DNA from: CALBTQ01 sp036743315
GTDB taxonomy: Bacteria; Lernaellota; Lernaellaia; Lernaellales; Lernaellaceae
Length of the DNA stretch: 8,206 nucleotides
Assembly (NCBI GenBank): GCA_036743315.1
Contig: DAINPV010000176.1
Span: 1 to 8,206 of the forward strand
Reading direction: 5' to 3'
The notes under the pieces are model-generated. The model was given only the letters and a program-made list of their open reading frames with translations. It was not told the origin of the DNA and made no database searches. The position numbers were made by a program, and so were the translations under genes. Below are positions 1 to 6,270 of this stretch, piece after piece. Within the stretch, counting starts at the first letter, position 1. Each line of letters starts with the position of its first letter.

Positions 1-1209
1 ATGTTCATTACCGCCGGCCTGCTGGCGTTTTTCGCGTTGATCCCCGGTCTACCGTTCGCACCGTTCATGCTGCTGGCCGCCGTGGTTGCCTTCATCGGCG
101 TGCAGACCCGCTCAGCGCAGCAAAAGGCCGCAGAGGAACTGCCGATGATCGAGGAAGCTCCGCCGGCGCCGGAATTGATCGAAGATTTCCTGACCATCGA
201 CCTGATCGAGCTGGAGGTCGGCTACGGCTTGATCAACCTGGTCGATGCGGAACAGGGCGGCGAACTGCTCGACAAGATTCGCGCCCTGCGTAAACAGTAC
301 GCGCAACGCATGGGAGTGATCATTCCGCCGATCCACATCCGCGACAACCTGCAGCTCAAACCGGGCCAGTACAAGATCATGATCAAAGGCATCGAGGTCG
401 GCGCGGGGGATCTGATGCCCGACCGCTTGCTGGCCATGGATCCGGGTACTGTTGACAAGCAGATCGACGGAATTCCGACGGTCGAGCCCGCCTTCGGGCT
501 GCCGGCGGTCTGGGTCCGGCGCCGCGAGCGCGAGCAGGCGCAGTTCGCCGGATATACGGTCGTCGATCTCTCGACGGTTATAACGACGCATCTATCTGAA
601 ATATTTAGACTTCATTCCTTCGAGCTGCTCGGCCGGCAGGAGGTCAGCCATCTGCTGGACAACCTCAAGAAAGAATATCCGAAGGTTGTGGACGAGTTGG
701 TCCCCAATTTGCTTAGCCTGGGTGTGGTGCAAAAAGTGCTGCGCAATTTGCTGCGCGAGGAGGTGGGCATCCGCGATCTGCTGACCGTGGTGGAAACCCT
801 GGCCGATTACGCGACGATGACGCGCGATCCGGACGTGCTGACCGAGTATGTGCGCCAGTCGCTCGCCCGCAACATCACCTCGCATTTCATGGGCGAAGAC
901 AACTCGATTCCGTTGATGACCCTCGACGGGCGGGTCGAGCAGAAGTTGGCCGATTCGGTGCAGCACACCGAGCAGGGATCGTATCTGGCGATCGATCCGG
1001 AGTTGGCGCAGAAGATCGTCTCGTCGGCCGAGAAGATCGTTTCGCGGTTCAATGAGGCGGGGGCGAGGCCGGTGCTGCTGACCTCGCCGATCGTGCGCGG
1101 CCACTTGAAGCGGTTCCTGGATAAATTCGTGCCGGGCATTGCGGTGCTCAGTCATAACGAAATCGATCCGAGAGCGAAAATTTACTCTCTTGGCGCCTTA
1201 GGAGTGTAA
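1..1209 (+). CDS. flhA: Flagellar biosynthesis protein FlhA, C-terminal part (5' end outside window)
   Basis: FlhA is the large inner-membrane component of the flagellar type III export gate; its cytoplasmic domain docks chaperone-substrate complexes. The 402 codons seen here begin inside the gene: residues 1-35 form two hydrophobic segments joined by a P-G-L-P turn, matching the last two of the eight FlhA membrane helices, so about 290 residues (earlier helices and the FHIPEP region) lie upstream. The ATG at position 1 is therefore probably an internal Met. After a charged linker (about 36-55) comes the cytoplasmic domain, with family signatures ELEVGYGLINLVD (about 71-83), PPIHIRDNLQL (109-119), then KGIEVGAGDL, a GYTVVDLSTVITTHLSEI stretch near 184-201 and VGIRDLLTVVETLADY near 256-271. 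It ends LSHNEIDPRAKIYSLGALGV. Full length would be near 690 aa, normal for FlhA. The stop is 3 bp before flhF, indicating one operon. The identification is firm; paralogous injectisome gate proteins are less likely given the neighbours. Confidence 0.97.
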   Translation: MFITAGLLAFFALIPGLPFAPFMLLAAVVAFIGVQTRSAQQKAAEELPMIEEAPPAPELIEDFLTIDLIELEVGYGLINLVDAEQGGELLDKIRALRKQYAQRMGVIIPPIHIRDNLQLKPGQYKIMIKGIEVGAGDLMPDRLLAMDPGTVDKQIDGIPTVEPAFGLPAVWVRRREREQAQFAGYTVVDLSTVITTHLSEIFRLHSFELLGRQEVSHLLDNLKKEYPKVVDELVPNLLSLGVVQKVLRNLLREEVGIRDLLTVVETLADYATMTRDPDVLTEYVRQSLARNITSHFMGEDNSIPLMTLDGRVEQKLADSVQHTEQGSYLAIDPELAQKIVSSAEKIVSRFNEAGARPVLLTSPIVRGHLKRFLDKFVPGIAVLSHNEIDPRAKIYSLGALGV

Positions 1210-1212
1210 CCG

Positions 1213-2442
1213 ATGCAAACCCGTAAGTTTGTCGTCAACAACGTCAGCCAGGCCATCCAGGTGGTGAAAAAGGAGATGGGCGCGGACGCCATCATCCTTT
1301 CGATGCGCACGGTGCGCCAGCCCAACGGACCGTTCGGCACACGTCAGGTGCTGGAAGTCACCGCTTCGCTCGATCGCCCGGCCGCCAATCCGGAGAAATC
1401 TCTGCACGCGGCGGTCGACAACAATGCGTCGCCCGCCGACGAAGCGCGCGAGGTCGAGTTGTCGTTGGCCGACGTGATGCGCGAGATGGGCGTGTTGCGG
1501 CGCCGGTTGGAGATCATGGAGGAGACGCTGGCGGAAAATTCGCTCGAACAAAAGCTGTCGCAGGTGGCCACGAACATCGACGAGTTGCAGCATTCGATGC
1601 GCGAGGTGTTATTGGCGCAGGACCGCCGCGAGCAAAGCGACGAGATGCTTTACAACGGCGATCTGGGCCGGTTGGTGCACGATCTGCGCCTGTCGGGCGT
1701 CGGCGACGATCTGGTGCGCGACCTGCTCAAAGACACGATGCAGCGCCTGGGCAAGCGCAGTCTGTCGCCGGACATCTACGGCGTCGACTACCTGGCGCAG
1801 TCGGTGATGGACCATGTGCGCATCGCCGCTCCGTTCAAGCCGGGCCACGAGCAGCAAATCCACATGATCGTCGGTCCGACCGGCGTGGGCAAAACGACGA
1901 CCATCGCCAAGTTGGCCGCGCAGCAGGTGTTCGGGTTGGGGCGGTCGGCGGCGTTTTTGACCGTCGACACGTTCCGCGTCGGCGCCATCGACCAATTGCG
2001 CACCTACGCGCGCATTCTGGACGTACCGTTGGAAGTCTGTTTGAGCGACGTCGAGGTGGTCGAGACCGTGCATCGGTACGCCGATAAGGATGTGTTGTTT
2101 ATCGACACCGCCGGTTCGAGCCAGAAGGACGCGGCGATGATCGGCGAGTTGGCCAAGGTCTATCGCGCCGGCGTGCCGATGAACGTGCATTTGATCGTCT
2201 CGGCCGCCACCGACAGCCGGAACCTGCACGAGATCGCCGAGCGTTACGGCGTCATGCCGCTGACCAGCCTGATTGTCTCCAAGTTGGATGAAGCGACCCG
2301 CTTCGGCAGCGTGTACAATCTGATGCATGATGCGCGGTTGCCCTACTCCTGCTTTACCGTGGGGCAGAACGTGCCTGACGATATCGAGGACGCCACGCCC
2401 GAACGCGTGGCCGACCTGCTGTTGTCAATTGCCGCCAAATGA
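1213..2442 (+). CDS. flhF: Flagellar biosynthesis GTPase FlhF (SRP54/FtsY family)
   Basis: FlhF is the third SRP-type GTPase; it marks the site of flagellum assembly at the membrane, often the pole, and is controlled by FlhG. The 409-aa protein has the usual three-part layout. The N-terminal B domain starts MQTRKFVVNN and contains KKEMGADAIILS, typical of FlhF starts and fixing the ATG at 1213. Residues about 75-140 are rich in Glu, Leu, Arg and Gln and likely helical or coiled. The NG GTPase domain follows: P-loop GPTGVGKTT at 221-229, DTFRVGAIDQL at 252-262 (the SRP-type insertion/G2 region), G3 DTAG at 298-301 and G4-type SKLDEA at 356-361. All nucleotide-binding motifs are intact. The ribosome binding site AGGAG (1200-1204) overlaps the end of flhA. 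Spacing is 3 bp to flhA and 21 bp to flhG. The G3 motif continues as SSQKD where other SRP GTPases usually have GR, consistent with FlhF rather than Ffh or FtsY. Confidence 0.97.
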   Translation: MQTRKFVVNNVSQAIQVVKKEMGADAIILSMRTVRQPNGPFGTRQVLEVTASLDRPAANPEKSLHAAVDNNASPADEAREVELSLADVMREMGVLRRRLEIMEETLAENSLEQKLSQVATNIDELQHSMREVLLAQDRREQSDEMLYNGDLGRLVHDLRLSGVGDDLVRDLLKDTMQRLGKRSLSPDIYGVDYLAQSVMDHVRIAAPFKPGHEQQIHMIVGPTGVGKTTTIAKLAAQQVFGLGRSAAFLTVDTFRVGAIDQLRTYARILDVPLEVCLSDVEVVETVHRYADKDVLFIDTAGSSQKDAAMIGELAKVYRAGVPMNVHLIVSAATDSRNLHEIAERYGVMPLTSLIVSKLDEATRFGSVYNLMHDARLPYSCFTVGQNVPDDIEDATPERVADLLLSIAAK

Positions 2443-2463
2443 ACTAGAGAAGGGCATAGATAA

Positions 2464-3357
2464 GTGGATCAGGCCGAATCCCTGCGCAAGAAAGCGAAAG
2501 AGCGTAAAAGCAAAATGGAAGTGCAAGAAGAGCGCGTGAAATATGTCGAAGGCAACCCGGTGCTGGTGGTGGCGGTCACGTCCGGCAAAGGCGGCGTGGG
2601 TAAAACCAACATTTGCGCCAACCTGGGCATTGCTTTGTCGCGCTTGGGCAAGCGGGTGCTGATATTCGATACCGACCTGGGGCTGGCCAACATCGACATC
2701 CTGCTGGGCCTCAAACCCGAGTTCAACATCAGTCATGTTTTCTCGGGCGAGAAGCGTCTGGAGGAAGTGATCGTCGAAGGCCCGGAAGGCTTGCAGATTC
2801 TGCCGGCCAGCAGCGGCGTCGAGGAAGTCGCCACGCTCAGCGAAGCCACGCGCATGGATTTGCTGGCCCAGTTTGAAAACCTCGACCGACAGATCGACAT
2901 CATGCTGCTGGATACGGGGGCGGGCATCGGCACGAACGTGATGTACTTCAACGTGTCGGCCCAGTACATTCTGGTCATCACCACCGCCGAACCGACCGCA
3001 ATAACCGACGCTTACGCGATGATGAAAATATTATCGACCAAGTACCAGGAAAAACGTTTCCAATTGCTGGTCAACATGGTTGCCGATGAAAAAGAGGCGA
3101 TGGGCGTTTATCGCCATCTGGCCCAGATTGCCAACCGTTTCCTGGATATTTCCATCGATTTCTTTGGATTTATCCCCCGGGATCCCCACATTCCGGCCTC
3201 GGTTCGGCAGCAAAAAGCGGTTTTAGCGGCTTTTCCGAATGCCCCATCTTCTAAGTTGTTTGCATCGCTCGCAAGCAGTATATTGTCTATGGAGATCCCC
3301 CGATCACCGAAGGGGAATATCCAGTTTTTGTGGAGGCATGTACTGCGGGTAGGCTGA
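2464..3357 (+). CDS. flhG: Flagellar number regulator FlhG (MinD-like ATPase; FleN/YlxH family)
   Basis: FlhG is a MinD/ParA-type ATPase that dimerises on the membrane with ATP and stimulates the FlhF GTPase, limiting flagellar number. The 297-aa protein begins at GTG 2464; translation from there gives a DQAESLR motif at residues 2-8, the conserved FlhG activator helix that contacts FlhF. A start at the downstream ATG (2515) would lose it. A GAGAAGGG sequence (2446-2453) lies about 10 nt upstream. The deviant Walker A KGGVGKT is at 42-48 (preceding SGK), the switch-type DTDLGLANIDILLGL at 69-83, and the Walker B-like LLDTGAG at 148-154. The C-terminus (about 281-297, GNIQFLWRHVLRVG) is an amphipathic segment resembling the MinD-type membrane-targeting helix. 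The last 200 bases are noticeably more A+T-rich than the rest. TGA is followed immediately by the small membrane-protein ORF. The assignment is secure from motifs and from adjacency to flhF. Confidence 0.96.
   Translation: MDQAESLRKKAKERKSKMEVQEERVKYVEGNPVLVVAVTSGKGGVGKTNICANLGIALSRLGKRVLIFDTDLGLANIDILLGLKPEFNISHVFSGEKRLEEVIVEGPEGLQILPASSGVEEVATLSEATRMDLLAQFENLDRQIDIMLLDTGAGIGTNVMYFNVSAQYILVITTAEPTAITDAYAMMKILSTKYQEKRFQLLVNMVADEKEAMGVYRHLAQIANRFLDISIDFFGFIPRDPHIPASVRQQKAVLAAFPNAPSSKLFASLASSILSMEIPRSPKGNIQFLWRHVLRVG
3256..3284 (+). promoter_or_regulatory. Candidate internal sigma-70-type promoter in the 3' end of flhG
   Basis: TTGTTT (3256-3261) and TATATT (3279-3284) are separated by exactly 17 bp in an A+T-rich patch of flhG. 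The -10 matches the consensus at five of six positions, the -35 only at three of six. A transcript starting near 3291 would carry the small membrane-protein gene and fliA without flhF and flhG. This is a pattern match only, and A+T-rich patches give such matches by chance. Confidence 0.28.
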
Positions 3358-3361
3358 GGAG
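3356..3361 (+). promoter_or_regulatory. Ribosome binding site deciding a CTG start
   Basis: GAGGAG overlaps the flhG stop codon (TGA 3355-3357) and stands 6 nt before an in-frame CTG at 3368. It is the only strong Shine-Dalgarno-like sequence ahead of the small membrane-protein reading frame, and no ATG, GTG or TTG lies at a suitable distance. This spacing is the main argument for a CTG start. Confidence 0.5.
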
Positions 3362-3367
3362 CGTTCG

Positions 3368-3556
3368 CTGCGCACCAGTACTAAAAAAGTTATCGCGGGT
3401 GTGGCCCTGTTGGCCTGTTTCCTGGCCGTGACGGCCGGAATCGCCATGCAGGTGCCGCCGATTGCTGTTTTCAAGCGCGCGTTGATCGCGACCGGCTCAT
3501 TCGCCATGGCCGCTTTCCTGGGCGGCCTCATTTATGAGAAAATGTGGCGTAGATGA
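3368..3556 (+). CDS. Small two-segment membrane protein between flhG and fliA (probable CTG start)
   Basis: A 62-codon frame fills the gap between flhG and fliA and ends in TGA (3554-3556) overlapping the fliA ATG (3553-3555) as ATGA, the usual sign of coupled translation. The frame is closed upstream by TAG at 3350-3352. It has no ATG, GTG or TTG near its 5' end, so start-codon-based gene calling may miss it; CTG 3368 is favoured by the GAGGAG 6 nt upstream. GTG 3401 (51 codons) and ATG 3446 are alternatives, but they remove part or all of the first hydrophobic segment and have no clear ribosome site. Predicted features: a short basic N-terminus (RTSTKK), a hydrophobic segment at about 8-27, a PPIAVFKR turn (30-37), a second hydrophobic segment at about 38-55, and the basic tail EKMWRR. 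A helical hairpin with both ends in the cytoplasm is likely by the positive-inside rule. I do not recognise a named family. Position suggests a flagellar or FlhFG-linked role, but function is unknown. Confidence 0.72.
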   Translation: MRTSTKKVIAGVALLACFLAVTAGIAMQVPPIAVFKRALIATGSFAMAAFLGGLIYEKMWRR

Positions 3557-4335
3557 CGGTTCCGGATATCAAAGACTACAAAGATGCCGCCGACAACGGC
3601 CGCTCGCAAATGCGGGATGAACTCATCCGGCATTACATGCCTTTGGTTAAATTGGTCGCCAACCGCATCATCCGTAAACTGCCGCCGCAAATCGAACTCA
3701 ACGACTTGATCAACGCCGGCGTCCTGGGCCTGATCGACGCGATCGACAAGTTCGACCCCGCGCGCGACATCAAATTCGAAACCTATGCCGAGTTCCGCAT
3801 CCGCGGCTCGATTCTCGACGAACTGCGCAGCCTCGACTGGGTGCCGCGTTCGGTGCGGCAGAAGATCCACGAACTGCAAAAGGCCATCGATAAAATCGAG
3901 GGTCGCCACAAGCGCGAGGCCTCCGACCAGGAACTGGCCGACGAACTGGGCGTACCGATTCAGGATTTCCATGAGTTGGTGCAGCAGGCCAGCGGCGTGT
4001 CGCTGTTATCGTTCGAAGACTTGGGCTACAACAAGGATACCGGTCAGCGACGCAACACGCTGGAATATTTCAAAGAGCCGCACAGCGAGAACATGATCAC
4101 GCTGCTCAACCTCAAGGATGTGCGCGATATCATGGCACAAAACATCGAGGCGCTGCCGAAAAACGAGCGTTTCGTGATTTCCATGTACTACTTCGACGAA
4201 TTGACGATGAAGGAAATCGGCTTGGTCTTGGGGATTACCGAAAGCCGCGTATCGCAAATCCATAACAAGGCGATATTACGGCTGAAAGCCAAGCTGCGGC
4301 GTCAATTGCGCGAAGATGCCGAAGATTTGCTATAA
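3553..4335 (+). CDS. fliA: Flagellar RNA polymerase sigma factor FliA (sigma-28)
   Basis: FliA directs RNA polymerase to late flagellar genes (filament, motor, chemotaxis) after the hook is complete, and is normally held by the anti-sigma factor FlgM. The 260-aa length and the absence of region 1.1 fit the sigma-28/WhiG class. Region 2 covers about residues 24-96, with LVKLVANRI, DLINAGVLGLIDAIDKFDP and TYAEFRIRGSILDELRSLDW. The class-typical WVPRSVRQK stretch (96-104) follows and region 3 includes ELADELGV. Region 4 begins at LPKNER (201-206), and its helix-turn-helix is TMKEIGLVLGITESRVSQIH (218-237). The ATG at 3553 overlaps the stop of the preceding small gene. There is no strong ribosome site of its own, so coupling is likely. 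WhiG-type sporulation sigma factors share the architecture, but the flagellar context settles the assignment. Confidence 0.96.
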   Translation: MTVPDIKDYKDAADNGRSQMRDELIRHYMPLVKLVANRIIRKLPPQIELNDLINAGVLGLIDAIDKFDPARDIKFETYAEFRIRGSILDELRSLDWVPRSVRQKIHELQKAIDKIEGRHKREASDQELADELGVPIQDFHELVQQASGVSLLSFEDLGYNKDTGQRRNTLEYFKEPHSENMITLLNLKDVRDIMAQNIEALPKNERFVISMYYFDELTMKEIGLVLGITESRVSQIHNKAILRLKAKLRRQLREDAEDLL

Positions 4336-4360
4336 ACTAATCGTTCAGTTTTTCCGATGA
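4333..4360 (+). promoter_or_regulatory. Candidate sigma-28 (FliA) promoter upstream of the cheY-like gene
   Basis: At the fliA stop codon the sequence TAAACTAA (4333-4340) is followed 12 bp later by TCCGATGA (4353-4360). The enterobacterial sigma-28 consensus is TAAAGTTT-N11-GCCGATAA. The -10 agrees at six of eight positions, including the CCGAT core, and the -35 at five of eight, including TAAA; the spacer is one base longer than consensus. Transcription would begin near 4367, about 35 nt before the CheY-like start. This is a visual match in the only sizeable gap of the plus-strand operon. Confidence 0.42.
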
Positions 4361-4400
4361 AGTTAATGAGAGAATTAATCTCTTTGGAATCGAGGCGTAT

Positions 4401-4784
4401 GTGCCCGAATTGAAAGCCGATGATGCAATCCTGCTGGTAGACGATTTCACTACCATGCGCCGGATCATTCGGATACTATTGAACAAGAACGGCTTCGATA
4501 ATGTCGTCGAAGCCGATGACGGGCATTCGGCTCTTGAACGATTGAAAACCGGAGAGGTCAGGCTGGTCATCGCCGACCTTACCATGCCGCGGATGTCCGG
4601 GGCGGAATTGCTGGCGACGGTCAGGGAAAACAGGCAATGGTCTTCTTTGCCGTTCCTACTGATGATGACCGAACAGGAGCGAATCGACGGCGGCGATCGC
4701 CATGCGGATGCGCAAACGGGGGTGATCGTCAAGCCGTTTACCAAAGAGATCCTGGCAGAACGGATCTCGACCTTTACCGCCTGA
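4401..4784 (+). CDS. Single-domain response regulator, CheY-like
   Basis: The 127-aa protein is one receiver domain with no output domain, as in CheY, which binds the flagellar switch when phosphorylated. The acidic pair is D14-D15 (LLVDDFTTMRRIIR), the phospho-accepting Asp is D59 (VIADLTMPRMSG), the switch Thr is T90 (LLMMTEQ) and the conserved Lys is K111 (VIVKPFTKE). The phosphorylation chemistry therefore looks intact. Aligned on KPF, the position of CheY Tyr106 is V108, so the usual aromatic rotamer switch is missing. GTG 4401 is the chosen start: GAGG lies at 4392-4395, and the domain begins a few residues later at ADDAILLVDD. The gene lies 65 bp after fliA and behind a possible sigma-28 promoter. 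No kinase or other che gene is visible here, so it could be a chemotaxis CheY or another flagellar regulator. Codon choice is less GC-biased than in fliA or the FliK-like gene. Confidence 0.9.
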   Translation: MPELKADDAILLVDDFTTMRRIIRILLNKNGFDNVVEADDGHSALERLKTGEVRLVIADLTMPRMSGAELLATVRENRQWSSLPFLLMMTEQERIDGGDRHADAQTGVIVKPFTKEILAERISTFTA

Positions 4785-4789
4785 CGAAC

Positions 4790-4797
4790 AAGGAGGT
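4790..4797 (+). promoter_or_regulatory. Orphan perfect Shine-Dalgarno sequence
   Basis: AAGGAGGT lies 5 nt after the stop of the CheY-like gene but has no ATG, GTG or TTG within the usual 4-12 nt. The real ribosome site for the next gene is 30 nt further on. It may be a ribosome standby site, the relic of a lost start, or an effect of the purine-rich spacer. Confidence 0.25.
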
Positions 4798-4819
4798 TCG
4801 TAGGAAAGGCAGGCCAGGG

Positions 4820-4826
4820 AAGGAGG
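4820..4826 (+). promoter_or_regulatory. Strong ribosome binding site of the 99-aa protein gene
   Basis: AAGGAGG, perfectly complementary to the usual 16S rRNA tail, lies 7 nt before ATG 4834. It fixes the start and suggests the short downstream gene is well translated. Confidence 0.8.
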
Positions 4827-4833
4827 GAGTCTC

Positions 4834-5133
4834 ATGAGCCCGATCGGTGTCGCGAACACGATTGTCGGCGCCAGCGTTATTGACAAGGTCCAAAACGCGC
4901 AGCAATTGCAGATCGACATTCAGCAAAAGCAGGCGGAAGCGGCGGCGGTGCGCGAGCAGAACCGCCAGCGCAATACGGTCAAGCAAACGCCCGACGGCGA
5001 AAAGGTTAAGATGCGCGAGCGCCACGAGGAGCGCCGGCAGCGTCGCCGTCGTCGGCCGGAAGAGGGCGAAGAACAGTCGGACGAACTGTTTGAGGAAGGT
5101 TCCGAACTCAAACACATCAATATCAAGGTGTAG
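4834..5133 (+). CDS. Small basic, helical protein of the flagellar operon, function unknown
   Basis: The 99-aa protein has a short hydrophobic start (MSPIGVANTIVGASVID), a Gln/Ala-rich helical stretch (about 18-45, with QQLQIDIQQKQAEAAAVREQ), a strongly basic segment (about 56-75, with a run of five Arg near 71-75) and an acidic then mixed tail ending HINIKV. No enzyme motif, membrane span or Cys is present. The protein is likely soluble, with a possible coiled coil in the first half. It has a perfect ribosome site, and its TAG stop abuts the ATG of the FliK-like gene, so the two are probably translated together. I recall similarly built small Q- and R-rich proteins next to fliK or flgD in flagellar clusters of Deltaproteobacteria and Firmicutes, but I cannot name a family and that resemblance is from memory. 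A flagellar assembly accessory or FliK partner is a guess from position only. Confidence 0.85.
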   Translation: MSPIGVANTIVGASVIDKVQNAQQLQIDIQQKQAEAAAVREQNRQRNTVKQTPDGEKVKMRERHEERRQRRRRRPEEGEEQSDELFEEGSELKHINIKV

Positions 5134-6270
5134 ATGCCGGAGAAGATAACCTTTAAGGCCGGGACACCGCAAATTGCCGCCCGGCAATCCACGCTTGTTC
5201 TCATTCCCCGTCGCGCACAAGTGTTGGCCAACCTGCAACAAGGCGAAAAGCTTTCCGTGCAGGTGCTGGAGAAGTTCGCCGACGGCAAGGTCATGCTCAA
5301 GATCAAAGGCGCGGCCGTCACCGCGCAGGCCAAGGGCGATTTCGCCGTGGGCGAGCAGGCGGACGTAGTGGTCGAGCGCAAAGGTAATGCGTTCGTTCTG
5401 CAGCGCATCGACAAACCGCAAGCCGAGTTGGACGAAGCGCTGGTGCGCGTCGTGCGCGCACGCCTGGGCGGTTTCGAGGATCGGTCGCTGGATATTCTCA
5501 ATGTGCTCAACGGCAAGGCGGCTTCCGTGCTGAGCGAAGCCAAAGGCGGACTGGCTGGGCTGATTGTGCGCATGAACCTGCTGGCCAAACACCTGTTCGA
5601 AGCCGAGGGCGATTTCACCAAAACGCTGGCCAATCTGTCGGTGCTGCTGGGTCTCTCGCCGGCGAGCGCGACCGACCGCATCAGTGAAGCGCTGGGACGC
5701 AACCTGCCCGGCTTGCTGCAGCGCATTCTCGCGGCGGACAAAAGCGAGTGGACGCAACTGGTGCAGCAGTTCCCGCAATTGTCGACCGAGGATCTGGAAG
5801 CGCTCAACGCCCAGGCCGGCAAACTCAAGGAGCAGATCGGCCTGTTCCGTGCGCTCAACGGCCTGTTCGAATCGCGCAACCTGCCGCTGCATTTGAATGC
5901 GCCGTTTGTGTTTCAAGGTCGGCCGATGCCCACCGAACTATGGGTGTACAAGCGCTATGACGCACAAAAGCAGCGCAATGACGACCAGACAACCAGCGCG
6001 TACATCAAGGTGCATATGTCGAACCTGGGCGAGGTGAAGGCGCTGATCATGGTCAGCGGCAAGAACGTGCGCGCTTCGATCTACACCGAGCGCACCGATG
6101 TGGCTGAAACCATTCAGGGCGCCTTGCCTGAGTTCGTCGAGCACCTCGAAGCCGGCGGACTCAAGCCGCAGGTCGCCGTGGTCGACAACCTCGACGAGGC
6201 GCCGAAACAAAACCTGCATGAACTGCTCTACGGCGCCGGTGAGCAGCATGCGTTGAATGTGAAGGCATGA
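5134..6270 (+). CDS. FliK-like flagellar hook-length control protein
   Basis: FliK measures hook length and makes the export gate switch from rod/hook to filament substrates by contacting FlhB. This 378-aa protein has a beta-rich N-terminal domain (about 19-93: VLIPRRAQVLANL, then LSVQVLEKFADGKVMLKIKG and VVERKGNAFVLQRI). The middle (about 100-245) is helical, Leu- and Ala-rich. The C-terminal part (about 250-345) resembles the FliK/Flg_hook domain: LPLHLNAPFVFQGRPMPTELWVY, with two residues beyond the conserved core omitted from comparison, then HMSNLGEVKALIMVSG (294-309) and a helix near ALPEFVEHLEAGGLKPQVAVV. The pattern of L-G-x-V followed by alternating strands and a final Leu-rich helix is what I relied on. 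The central Pro/Gln/Ser-rich ruler typical of classical FliK is not obvious. ATG 5134 follows the previous TAG with no gap, and AAGG at 5125-5128 can serve as ribosome site. The 3' end overlaps the FlhB-domain gene by 4 bp. A second, more typical fliK may lie elsewhere in the genome. Confidence 0.75.
   Translation: MPEKITFKAGTPQIAARQSTLVLIPRRAQVLANLQQGEKLSVQVLEKFADGKVMLKIKGAAVTAQAKGDFAVGEQADVVVERKGNAFVLQRIDKPQAELDEALVRVVRARLGGFEDRSLDILNVLNGKAASVLSEAKGGLAGLIVRMNLLAKHLFEAEGDFTKTLANLSVLLGLSPASATDRISEALGRNLPGLLQRILAADKSEWTQLVQQFPQLSTEDLEALNAQAGKLKEQIGLFRALNGLFESRNLPLHLNAPFVFQGRPMPTELWVYKRYDAQKQRNDDQTTSAYIKVHMSNLGEVKALIMVSGKNVRASIYTERTDVAETIQGALPEFVEHLEAGGLKPQVAVVDNLDEAPKQNLHELLYGAGEQHALNVKA

Noticed and set aside
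1..3. ATG at position 1 as the true start of flhA
   Set aside because: The protein begins in the last two membrane helices; about 290 residues of normal FlhA are missing, so this is an internal codon at the window edge.
592..1155. Minus-strand open frame of 187 codons opposite flhA
   Set aside because: It has no domain-like sequence and is antisense to a clear FlhA cytoplasmic domain.
1609..2328. Minus-strand open frame of 239 codons opposite flhF
   Set aside because: It is a His/Arg/Gln-rich shadow of a gene whose GTPase motifs are all intact on the plus strand.
4135..4151. TGGCAC inside fliA as a sigma-54 promoter element
   Set aside because: No GC-containing -12 element occurs at the required spacing, and the site is deep in a coding region with no downstream gene start nearby.
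4369..4383. Hairpin AGAGA-ATTAA-TCTCT between fliA and the CheY-like gene, as a terminator
   Set aside because: The stem has only five weak pairs and no T run follows, so it would not terminate transcription. It could at most lie at the 5' end of a transcript from the candidate sigma-28 promoter.
4774..5916. Long minus-strand open frame (380 codons) opposite the 99-aa and FliK-like genes, with a second minus-strand frame at 4920-5879
   Set aside because: The translations are low-complexity Arg/Leu/Ala/Gln strings without domain motifs, whereas the plus strand has ribosome sites, coupled starts and family motifs. Long antisense frames are expected in GC-rich DNA.
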